Assembly (NCBI GenBank): GCA_019117205.1
Contig: DXAC01000056.1
Span: 1 to 64,000 of the forward strand
Reading direction: 5' to 3'
Length of the DNA: 64,000 nt
Source: Candidatus Allofournierella merdigallinarum
Lineage (GTDB): Bacteria > Bacillota > Clostridia > Oscillospirales > Ruminococcaceae
This document shows, one piece after another, positions 47,623 to 56,149 of the stretch. Within the stretch, counting starts at the first letter, position 1. Each line of letters starts with the position of its first letter. The notes below the pieces were generated by a model. The model saw only the letters and a list, made by a program, of their open reading frames with translations, was not told the origin of the DNA and did not search any database. The translations under genes and the position numbers were made by a program.

Positions 47623-48618
47623 TTATTTCGCGCCCCGCAGCCGCAGGGGCAGGCAGGCCAGCGCCGGGCTCTTGGCCCGGGCGGCCAGGCGCAGGTAGCT
47701 GCCGTAGAGGCCGGGCGTTTTTGCGAGGCCTTTCAGCAGGGCGGGGTACCAGACCTCGTTTTGGAACAGGGCCGCCAGCGCCGCCCTGCGCTTTTCCAGG
47801 GAGTAGGGCTTGGTGCGGTCCAGCAGCAGGGTGTAAAAGCTGGCCGCGTCGTGGGGACGCTGGCTCTCGATGAGGGGAGCGGCCAGCTCCGGGTGGCCGG
47901 CGGCGGTGACAAAGGCCTCCATCTGGTCCAGCACCCGCTGGCTGGTGAGGAGATTGTCCAGGGTGGCGGCGTGGGTCAGGGTGGCGGGATGCACCCAGTA
48001 CTCGTAAAGGCTCTCCCCCAGGTGGACCATCCGGCCGATGCGGGGCCAGAAAGCGAAGTTGAAAGCGATGTCCTCCCCGGTGCGAAGCGCCGGGTCAAAG
48101 GTGAGGCCCGCCCGGCGCACCGTGTCCAGCTTGTAGGCCTTGTTGCACAACGAGAAGAACTGGTTTGCCTGGTAGTAGCCCACAAAGCGGGGCCAGAATT
48201 CCTCCAGCCCGCCCTGAAAGGCGGGGTAGACCGCCGGGGCGGTCTTTTCCCCCTCCCGCCACTCGAAGCCGTAGCTGATAAGGTCGGGGTCGGCGGCGGC
48301 GGCCCGGGCGATGGCGGCAAAGGCCCCGGGCTTTAAAATGTCGTCCGCGTCCACAAAGGTGAGATAGCGCCCGGTGGCGGCGGCAAGGCCGGCATTGCGG
48401 GCGGCGGCGGCGCCCCCGTTGGGGCGGCTGAGCAGCTTCACCCGGTCGTCCTTGCGGGAGGCCCCGCCGCAGATCGCGGAGGAATCGTCGGTGGAGCCGT
48501 CGTCCACCAGGAGCAGCTCGAAATAGGGGTAGCTCTGGCCGAGGACGCTCTCCACCGCCGCCGCCAGGTATTTTTCGGCGTTGTAGACGGGCATCACACA
48601 GCTGATGACAGCGGGCAT
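47623..48618 (-). CDS. Family 2 glycosyltransferase
   Basis: 331-residue GT2: ISCVMPVYNAEKYLAAAVES, LLLVDDGSTDDSSAICG, SRPNGGAAAARNAGLAAATGRYLTFVDADDILKPG (DAD metal motif), CNKAYKLDTVRRAG and RTGEDIAFNFAFWPRIG with the ED acidic site. The C-terminus (ARAKSPALACLPLRLRG) is short and basic. ATG with AAGGAGG upstream. It is 21 nt upstream of the 46.6-47.6 kb gene and 24 nt after the 48.6-49.6 kb gene. Sugar unknown. Confidence 0.88.
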   Translation of the reverse strand: MPAVISCVMPVYNAEKYLAAAVESVLGQSYPYFELLLVDDGSTDDSSAICGGASRKDDRVKLLSRPNGGAAAARNAGLAAATGRYLTFVDADDILKPGAFAAIARAAAADPDLISYGFEWREGEKTAPAVYPAFQGGLEEFWPRFVGYYQANQFFSLCNKAYKLDTVRRAGLTFDPALRTGEDIAFNFAFWPRIGRMVHLGESLYEYWVHPATLTHAATLDNLLTSQRVLDQMEAFVTAAGHPELAAPLIESQRPHDAASFYTLLLDRTKPYSLEKRRAALAALFQNEVWYPALLKGLAKTPGLYGSYLRLAARAKSPALACLPLRLRGAK

Positions 48619-48642
48619 GGCAAAAGGCCTCCTTGAAAAGTT

Positions 48643-49644
48643 TCAGCCACCGGCGCGCAAACTGCGCACAAGGGCCAGCGCCCCCGCAAGGCGAAAGCGC
48701 ACACAGGCCCCGTAGACAAGGCGGGCGGGGCCGGAATAGCAGCCGTTCACCCATTGGGCCACCGCCGCGCGGCAGTGGGCGGGCGCCAGCAGCCGGGCGA
48801 ACAGCCGGCGGCACTGGGCAAAGGGCAGCGCCCCTTTTCGCCCCAGCAGCATGGCGCACTGGGCGGCGGCAACGCCTCCCTGCCGCTTTAAAAGCACCTG
48901 CCGGGTCTCCTCCTGCGACGCGCCGAAACGGGCCAGAAAGGACTCCACCGCCGGGCGGGTGTACTCCTCCGCCTCCAGCAGGTCGGTGCGCAGCCGCCGG
49001 GAGAGGCTGCCCTCCGCCCGGTTGTCGCAGACGTAATAGGCCGCCGGGATGAAATACACGGGGCCGCACTTTTCCAGCGCCGCAAGGCAGAAGAGCAGGT
49101 CCTCGTTGACTTTCAGCGCCTCGTCAAAGCGCACGTCATCGAGGGCGGCGCGGCGGAAAATTTTGTTGTAGAGCGCGGCGAACAGGCCGGTGTCCACCAG
49201 GTAGTAGGCAAAGCTCCCGGCAAGGGCGGAAAGGGACTCCATCCGCCCGGCGGGCAGGGTCTCGTTCACGTTCCCCAGCAGGGTGTCCACCCCGAAAAAA
49301 CAGACGTCCGCCCCCGCCTCCAAAGGGGGCAGGGCCGCCTCGTAAAGGCCGGGATGCACCCAGTCGTCCGCGTCCACGAACTGGAGATACCGCCCCCTTG
49401 CGGCGGCAAGGCCGGCGTTGCGGGCGGCGGAAGCCCCGCCGTTTTGCTGGTGGAGCACCCGCACCCGGGCGTCCTTTTCCGCCAGCCGGTCGCACAGGGC
49501 GGGGGAGGCGTCGGCGGAGCCGTCGTCCACCAGGATGAGCTCGCTGGCCGCGGGCGCCTGGCCCAGGATGCTGGCCGCGCATTTTTCCAGCGTGGCGGCG
49601 GCGTTGTACACCGGCACCACCACGCTGAGCAGCACCTCGCTCAT
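48643..49644 (-). CDS. Family 2 glycosyltransferase
   Basis: 333-residue GT2: LLSVVVPVYNAAATLEKCAAS, LILVDDGSADASPALCD, HQQNGGASAARNAGLAAARGRYLQFVDADDWVHPG (DAD motif), YNKIFRRAALDD and LKVNEDLLFCLAALE (ED acidic site). Start ATG overlaps the stop of the upstream gene by 4 nt and is preceded by AGGAGG; a much longer open frame continuing upstream through that gene in another phase is an artefact. Similar enough to its neighbours to suggest tandem duplication. Sugar unknown. Confidence 0.88.
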   Translation of the reverse strand: MSEVLLSVVVPVYNAAATLEKCAASILGQAPAASELILVDDGSADASPALCDRLAEKDARVRVLHQQNGGASAARNAGLAAARGRYLQFVDADDWVHPGLYEAALPPLEAGADVCFFGVDTLLGNVNETLPAGRMESLSALAGSFAYYLVDTGLFAALYNKIFRRAALDDVRFDEALKVNEDLLFCLAALEKCGPVYFIPAAYYVCDNRAEGSLSRRLRTDLLEAEEYTRPAVESFLARFGASQEETRQVLLKRQGGVAAAQCAMLLGRKGALPFAQCRRLFARLLAPAHCRAAVAQWVNGCYSGPARLVYGACVRFRLAGALALVRSLRAGG

Positions 49645-50594
49645 GGGCGGGCCTCCTTTTTGCCGAAAAGTTTGTTCCAAACAAGGCCGAGACACCGCCC
49701 GATGAAATAGAAAGGCAGGGCCAGCTTCGCGGCGGCGGGCAGCCGGCCCATCTCCCGGAGGAAAGGCCCCAGGCCGCCGTATTTGATCCGATCGATCAAA
49801 GGGTAAAAGGTGCCCGCCAGCAAACAGCGGGTAAAGGAGTAGCGGCGGCCGAAGTACGCCTTGCTGGCCAGCACCACGTCCAGGAAATCCGCGTACTTTT
49901 TCACCGCGCTGGCCCGGGTGTTGTAGTTCTGGTGGGACGCGTCGCCGCCGGACACCCGGTAGGCGCTCATCGCCTCGTCCATCACGAACACCCGCCCGCC
50001 GTCCAGATACAGCATACACAGGGCGAAGTCCGCGATGCTGCGGTTGGCGGTGACGTAGGCCTGGCGGGCCGGGTCGGGGGCTCTGAAGATGTTCCGCACC
50101 ATGCAGGCGGTGCAGGAGTAGGTGACCCCCCGCAAAAACAGGTCCATGGTGGCGTCGGCGTTCAGGATGCGCCTGTCGTCCGGCAGGGTTCCGTAGGTGT
50201 TGCCGGCGTCGTCGGTGAGCAGCAGGGTGTGGCTCACCGCCAGGTAGTCCGGGTGGGCGCGGAGAAAATCCACCTGCTTTTGCAGCTTGCGCTCGTCCCG
50301 CCACCAGTCGTCCCCCTCCAGGGTGCAGACGAACTCGCCTTTCGCGGCGCACAGGCCCTCGTACCAGTTGCGGCTGATGCCCACGTTTTCCTGGCGCAGG
50401 TTCAGCCGGATGCGCCCGGGGTACCTCGCGGCATACTCCCGCAAAATGGCCCGGGTGCCGTCGGTGCCGCAGTCCTCGGTGATGTAGATCTCAAAATCAA
50501 AATCCGTCTTCTGGGCCAGCACGCTGTCGATGGCCTTGCGGATGTAATGCTCCTGGTCGTAGGTGGTGATGACCACCGTTACCAAAGGGGCCAT
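49641..50594 (-). CDS. Family 2 glycosyltransferase (distinct subgroup)
   Basis: 317-residue GT2 of a different subgroup from its neighbours: VTVVITTYDQEHYIRKAIDS, FEIYITEDCGTDGTRAIL, RQENVGISRNWYEGLCAAKGEFVCTLEGDDWW (EGDD metal motif, as in EpsE/WcaA-like enzymes) and a late FVMDEAMSAYRVSGGDASH motif. A C-terminal hydrophobic/basic tail (KLALPFYFIGRCLGLVWNKLFGKK) could associate with the membrane. The ATG at 50594, three codons inside the longest frame, is best placed after AAGGAAG. Lies 24 nt after the GT4 gene that leads the operon. Confidence 0.87.
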   Translation of the reverse strand: MAPLVTVVITTYDQEHYIRKAIDSVLAQKTDFDFEIYITEDCGTDGTRAILREYAARYPGRIRLNLRQENVGISRNWYEGLCAAKGEFVCTLEGDDWWRDERKLQKQVDFLRAHPDYLAVSHTLLLTDDAGNTYGTLPDDRRILNADATMDLFLRGVTYSCTACMVRNIFRAPDPARQAYVTANRSIADFALCMLYLDGGRVFVMDEAMSAYRVSGGDASHQNYNTRASAVKKYADFLDVVLASKAYFGRRYSFTRCLLAGTFYPLIDRIKYGGLGPFLREMGRLPAAAKLALPFYFIGRCLGLVWNKLFGKKEARP

Positions 50595-50618
50595 AAGGTC
50601 CACTTCCTTTTCTTGGGT

Positions 50619-51863
50619 TCAGCCGCCGGGGCCAAGGCGGCGGTAAAGCGCCAGCAGGGCCCCGGCCACGGCGGCAGGGTCGTGGGTGGCCAGCGCCCGC
50701 TTTCGCGCGGCGGCGGCCTTTTCGTCCGCGGCGGCGGGGTCGGCCCAGAGGGCGGCCACCGCCTGCGCCAACGGGCCGGGCGCCGGCTCGAACAGCGCGC
50801 CCTCCGCCTCGCTCATCATGCCGGGCACGCCCCCCACCGCGGCGGCGGCGCAGGGCACCCCGGTGAGCATGGCCTCCCCCAGGGAGTTGGGGCTGTTCTC
50901 GATGCTGGAGCACAGCAGATAGGTCTCCGCCAGCAAAAACTGCTGGCGCATTTCCCCGGCGTTCAGAACGCCGGTGTAGTGGATGCGGTCGGCCACGCCC
51001 AGGCGGCGGGCAAGCGCGTCCAGATAGCCGGGATACTCCGCCAGCCAGTGGACGAAAGGCCGCAGCAGGGGGCCCTTGTCCGGCGGAGGCCAGCCCGCCA
51101 CAAACAGCTGGGCGTCCGGCCAGCGGGCGGCCAGCGCGGGCAGCGCCTCGATGGCCCGGTGCAGCCCTTTCAGCGGCACGTTGCCCTGGCTCACAAAGAG
51201 GCGGTGGGGCTGGGCGTTCTCCCGCCGCCAGCCGCCGGCGTAGAACACCGGCCGCATGATCTCGGGCAGGTGGTGATACGCGGCGCCGGGCGCCCAGCGG
51301 GCGCAGTAGTCCCTGTCCCAGGGGGTGCGGCCCAGGATGTGCCGGGCCTTTGCCAGCACCGCCCGCTCTTTTTCGCCCCGGGCCAGGAAGCGCTGGCAGT
51401 GCCCCCGCACCGTGAGCCCGCCGGTGCGCTTTGCCAGCGCCTCTTTCAAAGGCTGGCGGCGCAGAAAGCGGGGCGGCAGGCCGTCGGCCATATGCTCGCC
51501 GCAGGGGCCGGCCAGGCCCTGGATGTACACCAGCACCTTGTTTGGGTCAAAGGCCTCCAGCACCCAAAGCGCGTGGTCGTTCTCGGTGCCGAACAGCTGG
51601 ACCAGGTCCGGCCGCTCCTCTGCCAGCGCCTTTTCCAGCGCCGGCCGGTCGGCGGCGGGCAGGCCCAGGTAGGTCGCCCCGTCGATGGTGTCGCGGCAGG
51701 GGGCGGAGATCTGGGGCGAAAAGCTGCAAAGGACCAGGTCCAGGCCCTCTTTGGGCAGGGCGGCCTGCAGGCTGCCCACCCAGCTGCCGCTGGCCTGCAC
51801 GGCCACCCCCAGCCGCCGGGCAAAAACGGGGGGCAGAAAATCCAGGATCCAAAGTACTTTCAT
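50619..51863 (-). CDS. Family 4 glycosyltransferase leading the GT operon
   Basis: 414-residue GT-B enzyme. The N-terminus MKVLWILDFLPPVFARRLGV and GSWVGSLQAAL belong to the acceptor domain, LFGTENDHALWVLEAF is a conserved mid-segment, and the donor site reads FVSQGNVPLKGLHRAIEAL and SSIENSPNSLGEAMLTGVPCAAAAVGGVPGMM, where the E-x7-E spacing of GT4 is seen. ATG with GGAGGGA upstream. First gene after a near-consensus promoter, so it should be the most strongly expressed of the seven transferases. Sugar unknown. Confidence 0.88.
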   Translation of the reverse strand: MKVLWILDFLPPVFARRLGVAVQASGSWVGSLQAALPKEGLDLVLCSFSPQISAPCRDTIDGATYLGLPAADRPALEKALAEERPDLVQLFGTENDHALWVLEAFDPNKVLVYIQGLAGPCGEHMADGLPPRFLRRQPLKEALAKRTGGLTVRGHCQRFLARGEKERAVLAKARHILGRTPWDRDYCARWAPGAAYHHLPEIMRPVFYAGGWRRENAQPHRLFVSQGNVPLKGLHRAIEALPALAARWPDAQLFVAGWPPPDKGPLLRPFVHWLAEYPGYLDALARRLGVADRIHYTGVLNAGEMRQQFLLAETYLLCSSIENSPNSLGEAMLTGVPCAAAAVGGVPGMMSEAEGALFEPAPGPLAQAVAALWADPAAADEKAAAARKRALATHDPAAVAGALLALYRRLGPGG

Positions 51864-51920
51864 GGGCTATTCCCTCCGTCTGTTTCTCTTGGCCGCGCGG
51901 CCCACACTTATACAGATTAG

Positions 51921-51949
51921 AGTATAGCAAAAAACCTCGCATCTTGCAA
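51921..51949 (-). promoter_or_regulatory. Promoter of the glycosyltransferase operon
   Basis: Minus strand TTGCAA (51944-51949), 17-nt spacer, TGC-TATACT (hexamer 51921-51926). Reads toward the GT4 gene at 51863. Confidence 0.87.
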
Positions 51950-51963
51950 CAAAAGCCCCGCCG

Positions 51964-51993
51964 TTGCAAAGGCGGGGCGGGCTGTGGTAGAAT
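51964..51993 (+). promoter_or_regulatory. Promoter of the DUF4422 gene
   Basis: Plus strand TTGCAA (51964-51969), 18-nt spacer, TGG-TAGAAT (hexamer 51988-51993), 46 nt before the ATG. Its -35 lies 14 nt from the -35 of the divergent GT operon promoter. Confidence 0.75.
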
Positions 51994-52039
51994 GGAAAAA
52001 ACAAGCGCCCGCCCGGCGGGCGGAAAAGGAGGCGGCCGG

Positions 52040-52864
52040 ATGGGCGACATGGCCATTCTCACCGCGGCCCACAAGGCCTTTGAGCCGCTGGGGCTGGAGG
52101 GCTATCTGCCGGTGCAGGTGGGCGCGGCGCTGGCGCAAAAGGACCTGGGCTTTCAGCGGGACGACGAGGGGGAGAACATCTCGGCCAAAAACCCCCAGTA
52201 CTGCGAGCTCACCGCCCAGTACTGGGCCTGGAAGAATCTGCCCGGGCCGCGGATCCTGGGCCTGGTACACTACCGGCGCTATTTCGTGAAAGATCTGTAC
52301 GCCCCCGATGTGAAAGGCCAGATCCTCACCGCGGCCGACATCCGCGCCCTGCTGGAGCGCTATGATATCATCCTGCCCCGGCCCACCTACAAGCAGGTGT
52401 GCAACGGCATCCTCCACCACGACCGGCCCAAGGAGGCCCAAAACCAGCCCATGGTGCTGCTGGAAGAGCTGATGGGCCGTCGCTGCCCGGAGTATATGCC
52501 CTCCTTTGAGAAATTCGCCTACGGCCACAAGGCCAGCTTCGGCAATATGCTCATCGCGCGGCGGGAGATCTTCTGCGCCTACTGCGCCTGGATGTTCCCC
52601 CTGCTGGAGGAGTTCGAGGCCATGGGCCGGGCGGCGGGGGTGCTGGCCCCCCGGATGTGCGGGTTCATCTCGGAGTATCTGCTCTGCATCTGGGCCCACC
52701 ACAATTTCCCGCCGGAGAAGATCCTTTTCCTGGACGTGGCCAACACCGAGGACGACCGCCGGGCGCTGGGCTACCGGGTGCGGAAAGCCCTGGTGAAGCT
52801 GGGCATCTTCGAGCCGGTGAGCCGGGTACTCTTCGCGGTGTACTACAAGGTCAAGGGCGGCTGA
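52040..52864 (+). CDS. DUF4422 family glycosyltransferase
   Basis: 274-residue protein of the DUF4422 group found in capsule and O-antigen clusters: GENISAKNPQYCELTAQYWAWKNL, ILGLVHYRRYF, DIILPRPTYKQ and the MLIARREIFCAYCAWMFPLLEEFE segment. The family is regarded as GT-A-like transferases. ATG with AAAAGGAGG 7 nt upstream. It is divergent from the transferase operon and ends at a bidirectional terminator, so it is a separately transcribed but probably related step in the same glycan pathway. Confidence 0.87.
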   Translation: MGDMAILTAAHKAFEPLGLEGYLPVQVGAALAQKDLGFQRDDEGENISAKNPQYCELTAQYWAWKNLPGPRILGLVHYRRYFVKDLYAPDVKGQILTAADIRALLERYDIILPRPTYKQVCNGILHHDRPKEAQNQPMVLLEELMGRRCPEYMPSFEKFAYGHKASFGNMLIARREIFCAYCAWMFPLLEEFEAMGRAAGVLAPRMCGFISEYLLCIWAHHNFPPEKILFLDVANTEDDRRALGYRVRKALVKLGIFEPVSRVLFAVYYKVKGG

Positions 52865-52870
52865 AAAACT

Positions 52871-52909
52871 AAAAAACGGATGTCCGGGCCCACCGGACAT
52901 CCGTTTTTT
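52871..52909. terminator. Bidirectional terminator
   Basis: A 17-bp perfect stem (52871-52887 with 52893-52909) with A6 on the left and T6 on the right lies between the DUF4422 gene and the convergent DUF1835 gene and should work in both directions. Confidence 0.93.
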
Positions 52910-53840
52910 ATATGCCGTTTTTTTGCAGCACTCGGTCGTAGGCCGGCCGGCCCGGCCGCGGGCCCTCGACCTTTTTCAGCAGGCCCCGCCGCACCAGCGC
53001 CTCGATGCGCTTTGCGGCAAAGCCGTCGCTGACGCCGGGGCGCAGGCTGCCCAGCAGCTTCCCGATGGCCTGGGCCTCCCGGAACACTTCCGGCTGGGCG
53101 CGCAGCGCCTCCAGTACGAAACCGTCGTAAAAATCCTCCGGAACGCTCAAAAGCCGCCCGTTCACCACCGCCCGCAGGGGGCCGTTTTCGCCGCGCAGCA
53201 GCGCCCACTCCCCGGCCAGCGCGTTCAGCGCCGGGGCGGGCAGGGGCTGGGGGTCGGCCAGGGCGGCCCAGTGCCAGGGCTCCACTTCGCCCCAGCCGTC
53301 GCAGCGCACCGCCGTGCCGTCCGGCCTCGCTTCAAACTCCGGCAGCAGCGCCCGCTCCACAGCCAGCTTGTCAAAGCCCAGGGGCCGCAGCCAGGCCGCC
53401 AGAAAGCGCACGCCGCAGGCGGCGTCCGCCCCGGGGCCCTGCCACAGCCGCACCACTTCGCCCTCCGCCGCCCGGCGGCGCAGCGTGTCCAGCGCCCGGC
53501 GGGCTTCCGCCAGCATCTTTTCGGCAAATTCCGCGTTTCCCGCGCTGTCCATGGCCCAGAGGCCGGCCAGCACGCTTTTTCGCTTGTCGCCCGGCTCGGC
53601 CTCGGAAATATCCCCCACGCTCAAAGCCAGGGGCAGGCAGACCACGTCGGCGGGCCTGCCCTCCATGGGCAGGGCCCCGGCGGCCTGCTGCTTTTGGCGG
53701 GCGGCCTCCCGCTTTGCGGCAAGGCGGCCCAGCGGCCCGCCCGCGCCGCCGATGACGGCCACCGCCGCCGCGCCCCCCGGGCCGGAGAGCGCCACCCGCA
53801 GGCTGCCTTTTTCCGAGGTGGAAAAGACCACATGCACCAT
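52908..53840 (-). CDS. DUF1835/DUF3658 domain protein
   Basis: 310 residues. N-terminal DUF1835 pattern: VHVVFSTSEKGSLRVAL (2-18), VVCLPLALSVGDISE near 66-80, then a helical part WAMDSAGNAEFAEKMLAEAR and LWQGPGADAACGVRFLAAWLR. C-terminal DUF3658 pattern: WALLRGENGPLRAVVNGRLLSVPEDFYDGFVLEAL near 215-250 followed by a winged-helix-like stretch (IEALVRRGLLKKVEGPR). No function is known for either domain. ATG with GGAGG upstream, 12 nt after the second ABC permease-like gene, hence last gene of the GntR-ABC operon. Confidence 0.82.
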   Translation of the reverse strand: MVHVVFSTSEKGSLRVALSGPGGAAAVAVIGGAGGPLGRLAAKREAARQKQQAAGALPMEGRPADVVCLPLALSVGDISEAEPGDKRKSVLAGLWAMDSAGNAEFAEKMLAEARRALDTLRRRAAEGEVVRLWQGPGADAACGVRFLAAWLRPLGFDKLAVERALLPEFEARPDGTAVRCDGWGEVEPWHWAALADPQPLPAPALNALAGEWALLRGENGPLRAVVNGRLLSVPEDFYDGFVLEALRAQPEVFREAQAIGKLLGSLRPGVSDGFAAKRIEALVRRGLLKKVEGPRPGRPAYDRVLQKNGI

Positions 53841-53852
53841 GCTTTTGCCTCC

Positions 53853-54581
53853 TTACCAGCGCACCACCGCGTGAAGCAGCGACCACACCGCCCACACAAG
53901 GCCCGCGGCCACCAGCACCGCCACGCCCGCGATCAGGCCAAAGCTCCATTGGCCGATGAGGTAGGCGTTTTGACCCAGCAGCTGCGGTCCGAAGCACAGG
54001 CCCATCCAGATGGCCCACATCACCCAGGCGCCTTTGGGACCAAAACGCTGGATGAGCGCCCCGAAAGAAAGCCCCAGCGCCAGCGCCGCCGCCAGCAGCA
54101 GCGGGTACCACCACCAGGCCAGCACGAAGTCCTCAATCTGAAGCAGCGCGGCCTGGGCGGGCCCGCTGCCCTCGGGCAGCGGCATGTTCAGCCCAAGCTT
54201 CCAGCCCTCAAAGCCCGCCAGCTTTGCCCAAAGGCCGGGCAGCAGAAACCGCTCCGCCAGCGCCAGAAGGGCGGCCAGACCCATGACGAAGACCCCTTCC
54301 ACCGCCAGCAGCCCGGCCACCAGCGCGAGGCTCTGCCGCCGGGTGCGGCCGAAGCGCAGGGCGGTGTCGAACATCACGGTCGAATTGGTGAAACTCATGA
54401 TGAACAGGGAGAAGGCCCCCGCGATGGGCAGCACGATGCCCGCCAGAAAGATGCTGGTGTCCGGCTTCAGAAAGGCCATCACGCAGAGGATGACCACCTC
54501 GCCCAGCAAAAACAGCCCGCCGGTGATCGCGGCGTAAAGGGAGAAATCCCCGGCGTTCATCTTCAAGAATTTTTTAAACAT
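53853..54581 (-). CDS. ABC-2-like membrane subunit
   Basis: 242 residues with about six hydrophobic helices and no other domain. The cytoplasmic segment FTNSTVMFDTALRFGRTRRQSLAL recurs in altered form in the next gene upstream (FSMTSTLTLALNFGATRKALFVAL), showing the two are paralogues and probably pair in one exporter with the ATPase two genes upstream. ATG with GAGGTGA upstream, 7 nt after that paralogue. Substrate unknown; YtrA-type operons often respond to cell-wall or antimicrobial stress. Confidence 0.8.
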   Translation of the reverse strand: MFKKFLKMNAGDFSLYAAITGGLFLLGEVVILCVMAFLKPDTSIFLAGIVLPIAGAFSLFIMSFTNSTVMFDTALRFGRTRRQSLALVAGLLAVEGVFVMGLAALLALAERFLLPGLWAKLAGFEGWKLGLNMPLPEGSGPAQAALLQIEDFVLAWWWYPLLLAAALALGLSFGALIQRFGPKGAWVMWAIWMGLCFGPQLLGQNAYLIGQWSFGLIAGVAVLVAAGLVWAVWSLLHAVVRW

Positions 54582-54588
54582 GGCCCTG

Positions 54589-55242
54589 TCACCTCACCAC
54601 ATAGCCTTTGAGATAGCGATACAAAAATGCGTCCGCAGCCACGGCGGCCAGACCCAGCGCCAGGGGCAGCAGCCAGGGCAGGTCACCCCACATCCCGCCG
54701 GAGAAGGTGCCGCCGGTGATGACCAGCCAGAAGGTGCCCGCCATCATGATCAGCATGGCCAGAATGATGACCATGCTCCCGAGAAGGCGGCTGCGGATCA
54801 TCATCACGCCGCTGAGCACCCCCAGCACCGCCGCGGCTGCTGCCGCCGCCAGAAAGGCAGGGCTGGTGTTGAGCATCAGCACCGTGGCCGCCCCCTCCCG
54901 GGGCCAGCCGAACCACACCGGCACGAGGGAAAAGAGAGCCGAGATGGCCCAGCCGCCCACGGCGTAGATGGCCAGCACCCCCTGCAGCGCCACGAACAGG
55001 GCCTTGCGGGTGGCCCCGAAGTTGAGGGCCAGGGTGAGGGTGCTCGTCATGGAAAAGGCCATCATGAACAGGATGAACAGCGACAGGGCGGGAAAACCGT
55101 CGAAATAGGTGGAAAAGAGATTCGTGTTCCCCGAAGGCACGTCGGTGACGAAGGCCCCGCCCACGATGACCGCCGCCGCGGCGGCAAAGACGGCCAGATT
55201 GATAAGGGAAAAGCGCAGAAGGAACCGGAAACAGCGTGTCAT
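54589..55242 (-). CDS. ABC-2-like membrane subunit
   Basis: 217 residues with six hydrophobic helices; paralogue of the next gene (shared FxxTSTxxxALxFGxTRK-type segment near 65-85). Begins MTRCFRFLLRF with a basic amphipathic start typical of ABC-2 permeases. ATG with GGGAGG upstream, 13 nt after the ATPase gene. Forms with its paralogue and that ATPase a presumed three-part exporter under GntR control. Confidence 0.8.
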   Translation of the reverse strand: MTRCFRFLLRFSLINLAVFAAAAAVIVGGAFVTDVPSGNTNLFSTYFDGFPALSLFILFMMAFSMTSTLTLALNFGATRKALFVALQGVLAIYAVGGWAISALFSLVPVWFGWPREGAATVLMLNTSPAFLAAAAAAAVLGVLSGVMMIRSRLLGSMVIILAMLIMMAGTFWLVITGGTFSGGMWGDLPWLLPLALGLAAVAADAFLYRYLKGYVVR

Positions 55243-55255
55243 GCCGCCACCTCCC

Positions 55256-56149
55256 TCATTCCACCGGCTCGTGGCCGCACAGCGCCACGAACACGTTCTG
55301 CAGGTTCAGGGGCGAAACGTCCACGTCGCCCATTCCCTCAAGGTCGGCGGCCCGGCGGCCGGCGGTGTCCCGCACGGCGGCGGTCTTGCGGCGGCCCATG
55401 GCACGCTGGTGCACCACCGTCATCCCTTCGCACACCCGGTCCACCTCCTCGGCGGCGCCGGACACATAGCGGAACTGGTCCACCAGTTCTTCCGTCTCCT
55501 CGTCCTCGATGATGCGCCCGTCGTCCAGAATGAGCACCCGCTCGAACACCGACGCGGCCTCCTCAATGATGTGGGTGGAGATGATGAAGGTGCGGCCGGT
55601 GCGGGCGTAGTCCTCCAGCAGCAGCTGATAAAACCGCTCCCGGGCCACCACGTCCAGGCCCGCCACCGGCTCGTCCAGAATGGTGATGGGCGCGCCGCTG
55701 GCCAGGGCGATGAGGATGGTCACCATGGAAAGCTGGCCCTTGGAGAGCTGGCTCACCCGCTTTTTCTCCTCCACACCGAATTCTTTCAGCAGCCGCCGGG
55801 CGTATTCCTCGTCCCACCGGGGATAGAAGGTGGCCCCCGCCTGCAGGTAGTGGCGGACTTTCAAATTGTTCTGACCGTAGAACAGGGTGGCCTGCAATTC
55901 GCGGGAAAAGCACAGGTCCTCAAGGGCCCTGGGGTTCTCCCACACCGGCTCGCCGTTATAGGTCACTTCGCCGGAATCGTGGGTGTTCTGGGCGGTGAGG
56001 ATGCCCAAAAGGGTGGTCTTGCCCGCGCCGTTGCGCCCGATGAGCCCGTAAATTTTGCCCGGCTCGATGGTAATGTCCAGATTTTTCAGCACCTGTTTGT
56101 CCTTGTAGGATTTGCACAGGCCCTTCGCCTGCAACACTCCGCTCGTCAT
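55256..56149 (-). CDS. ABC transporter ATP-binding protein (YtrB-like)
   Basis: 297-residue ABC ATPase. VLQAKGLCKSYKDKQVLKNLD, Walker A GRNGAGKTT (38-46), signature QLSKGQLSMV, Walker B ITILDEPVAGLD and the switch H in FIISTHII. A C-terminal extension after about residue 225 (degenerate, with DVDVSPLNLQNVFVALCG) is typical of ABC-2 export ATPases. ATG overlaps the GntR stop by 4 nt (ATGA), giving translational coupling. Works with the two membrane genes downstream. Confidence 0.92.
   Translation of the reverse strand: MTSGVLQAKGLCKSYKDKQVLKNLDITIEPGKIYGLIGRNGAGKTTLLGILTAQNTHDSGEVTYNGEPVWENPRALEDLCFSRELQATLFYGQNNLKVRHYLQAGATFYPRWDEEYARRLLKEFGVEEKKRVSQLSKGQLSMVTILIALASGAPITILDEPVAGLDVVARERFYQLLLEDYARTGRTFIISTHIIEEAASVFERVLILDDGRIIEDEETEELVDQFRYVSGAAEEVDRVCEGMTVVHQRAMGRRKTAAVRDTAGRRAADLEGMGDVDVSPLNLQNVFVALCGHEPVE

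Noticed and set aside
42990..49460. Recurring TTTTGCTGGTGGA motif across several genes
   Set aside because: It encodes the conserved HQQN of GT2 enzymes with the same codons; not a DNA repeat element.
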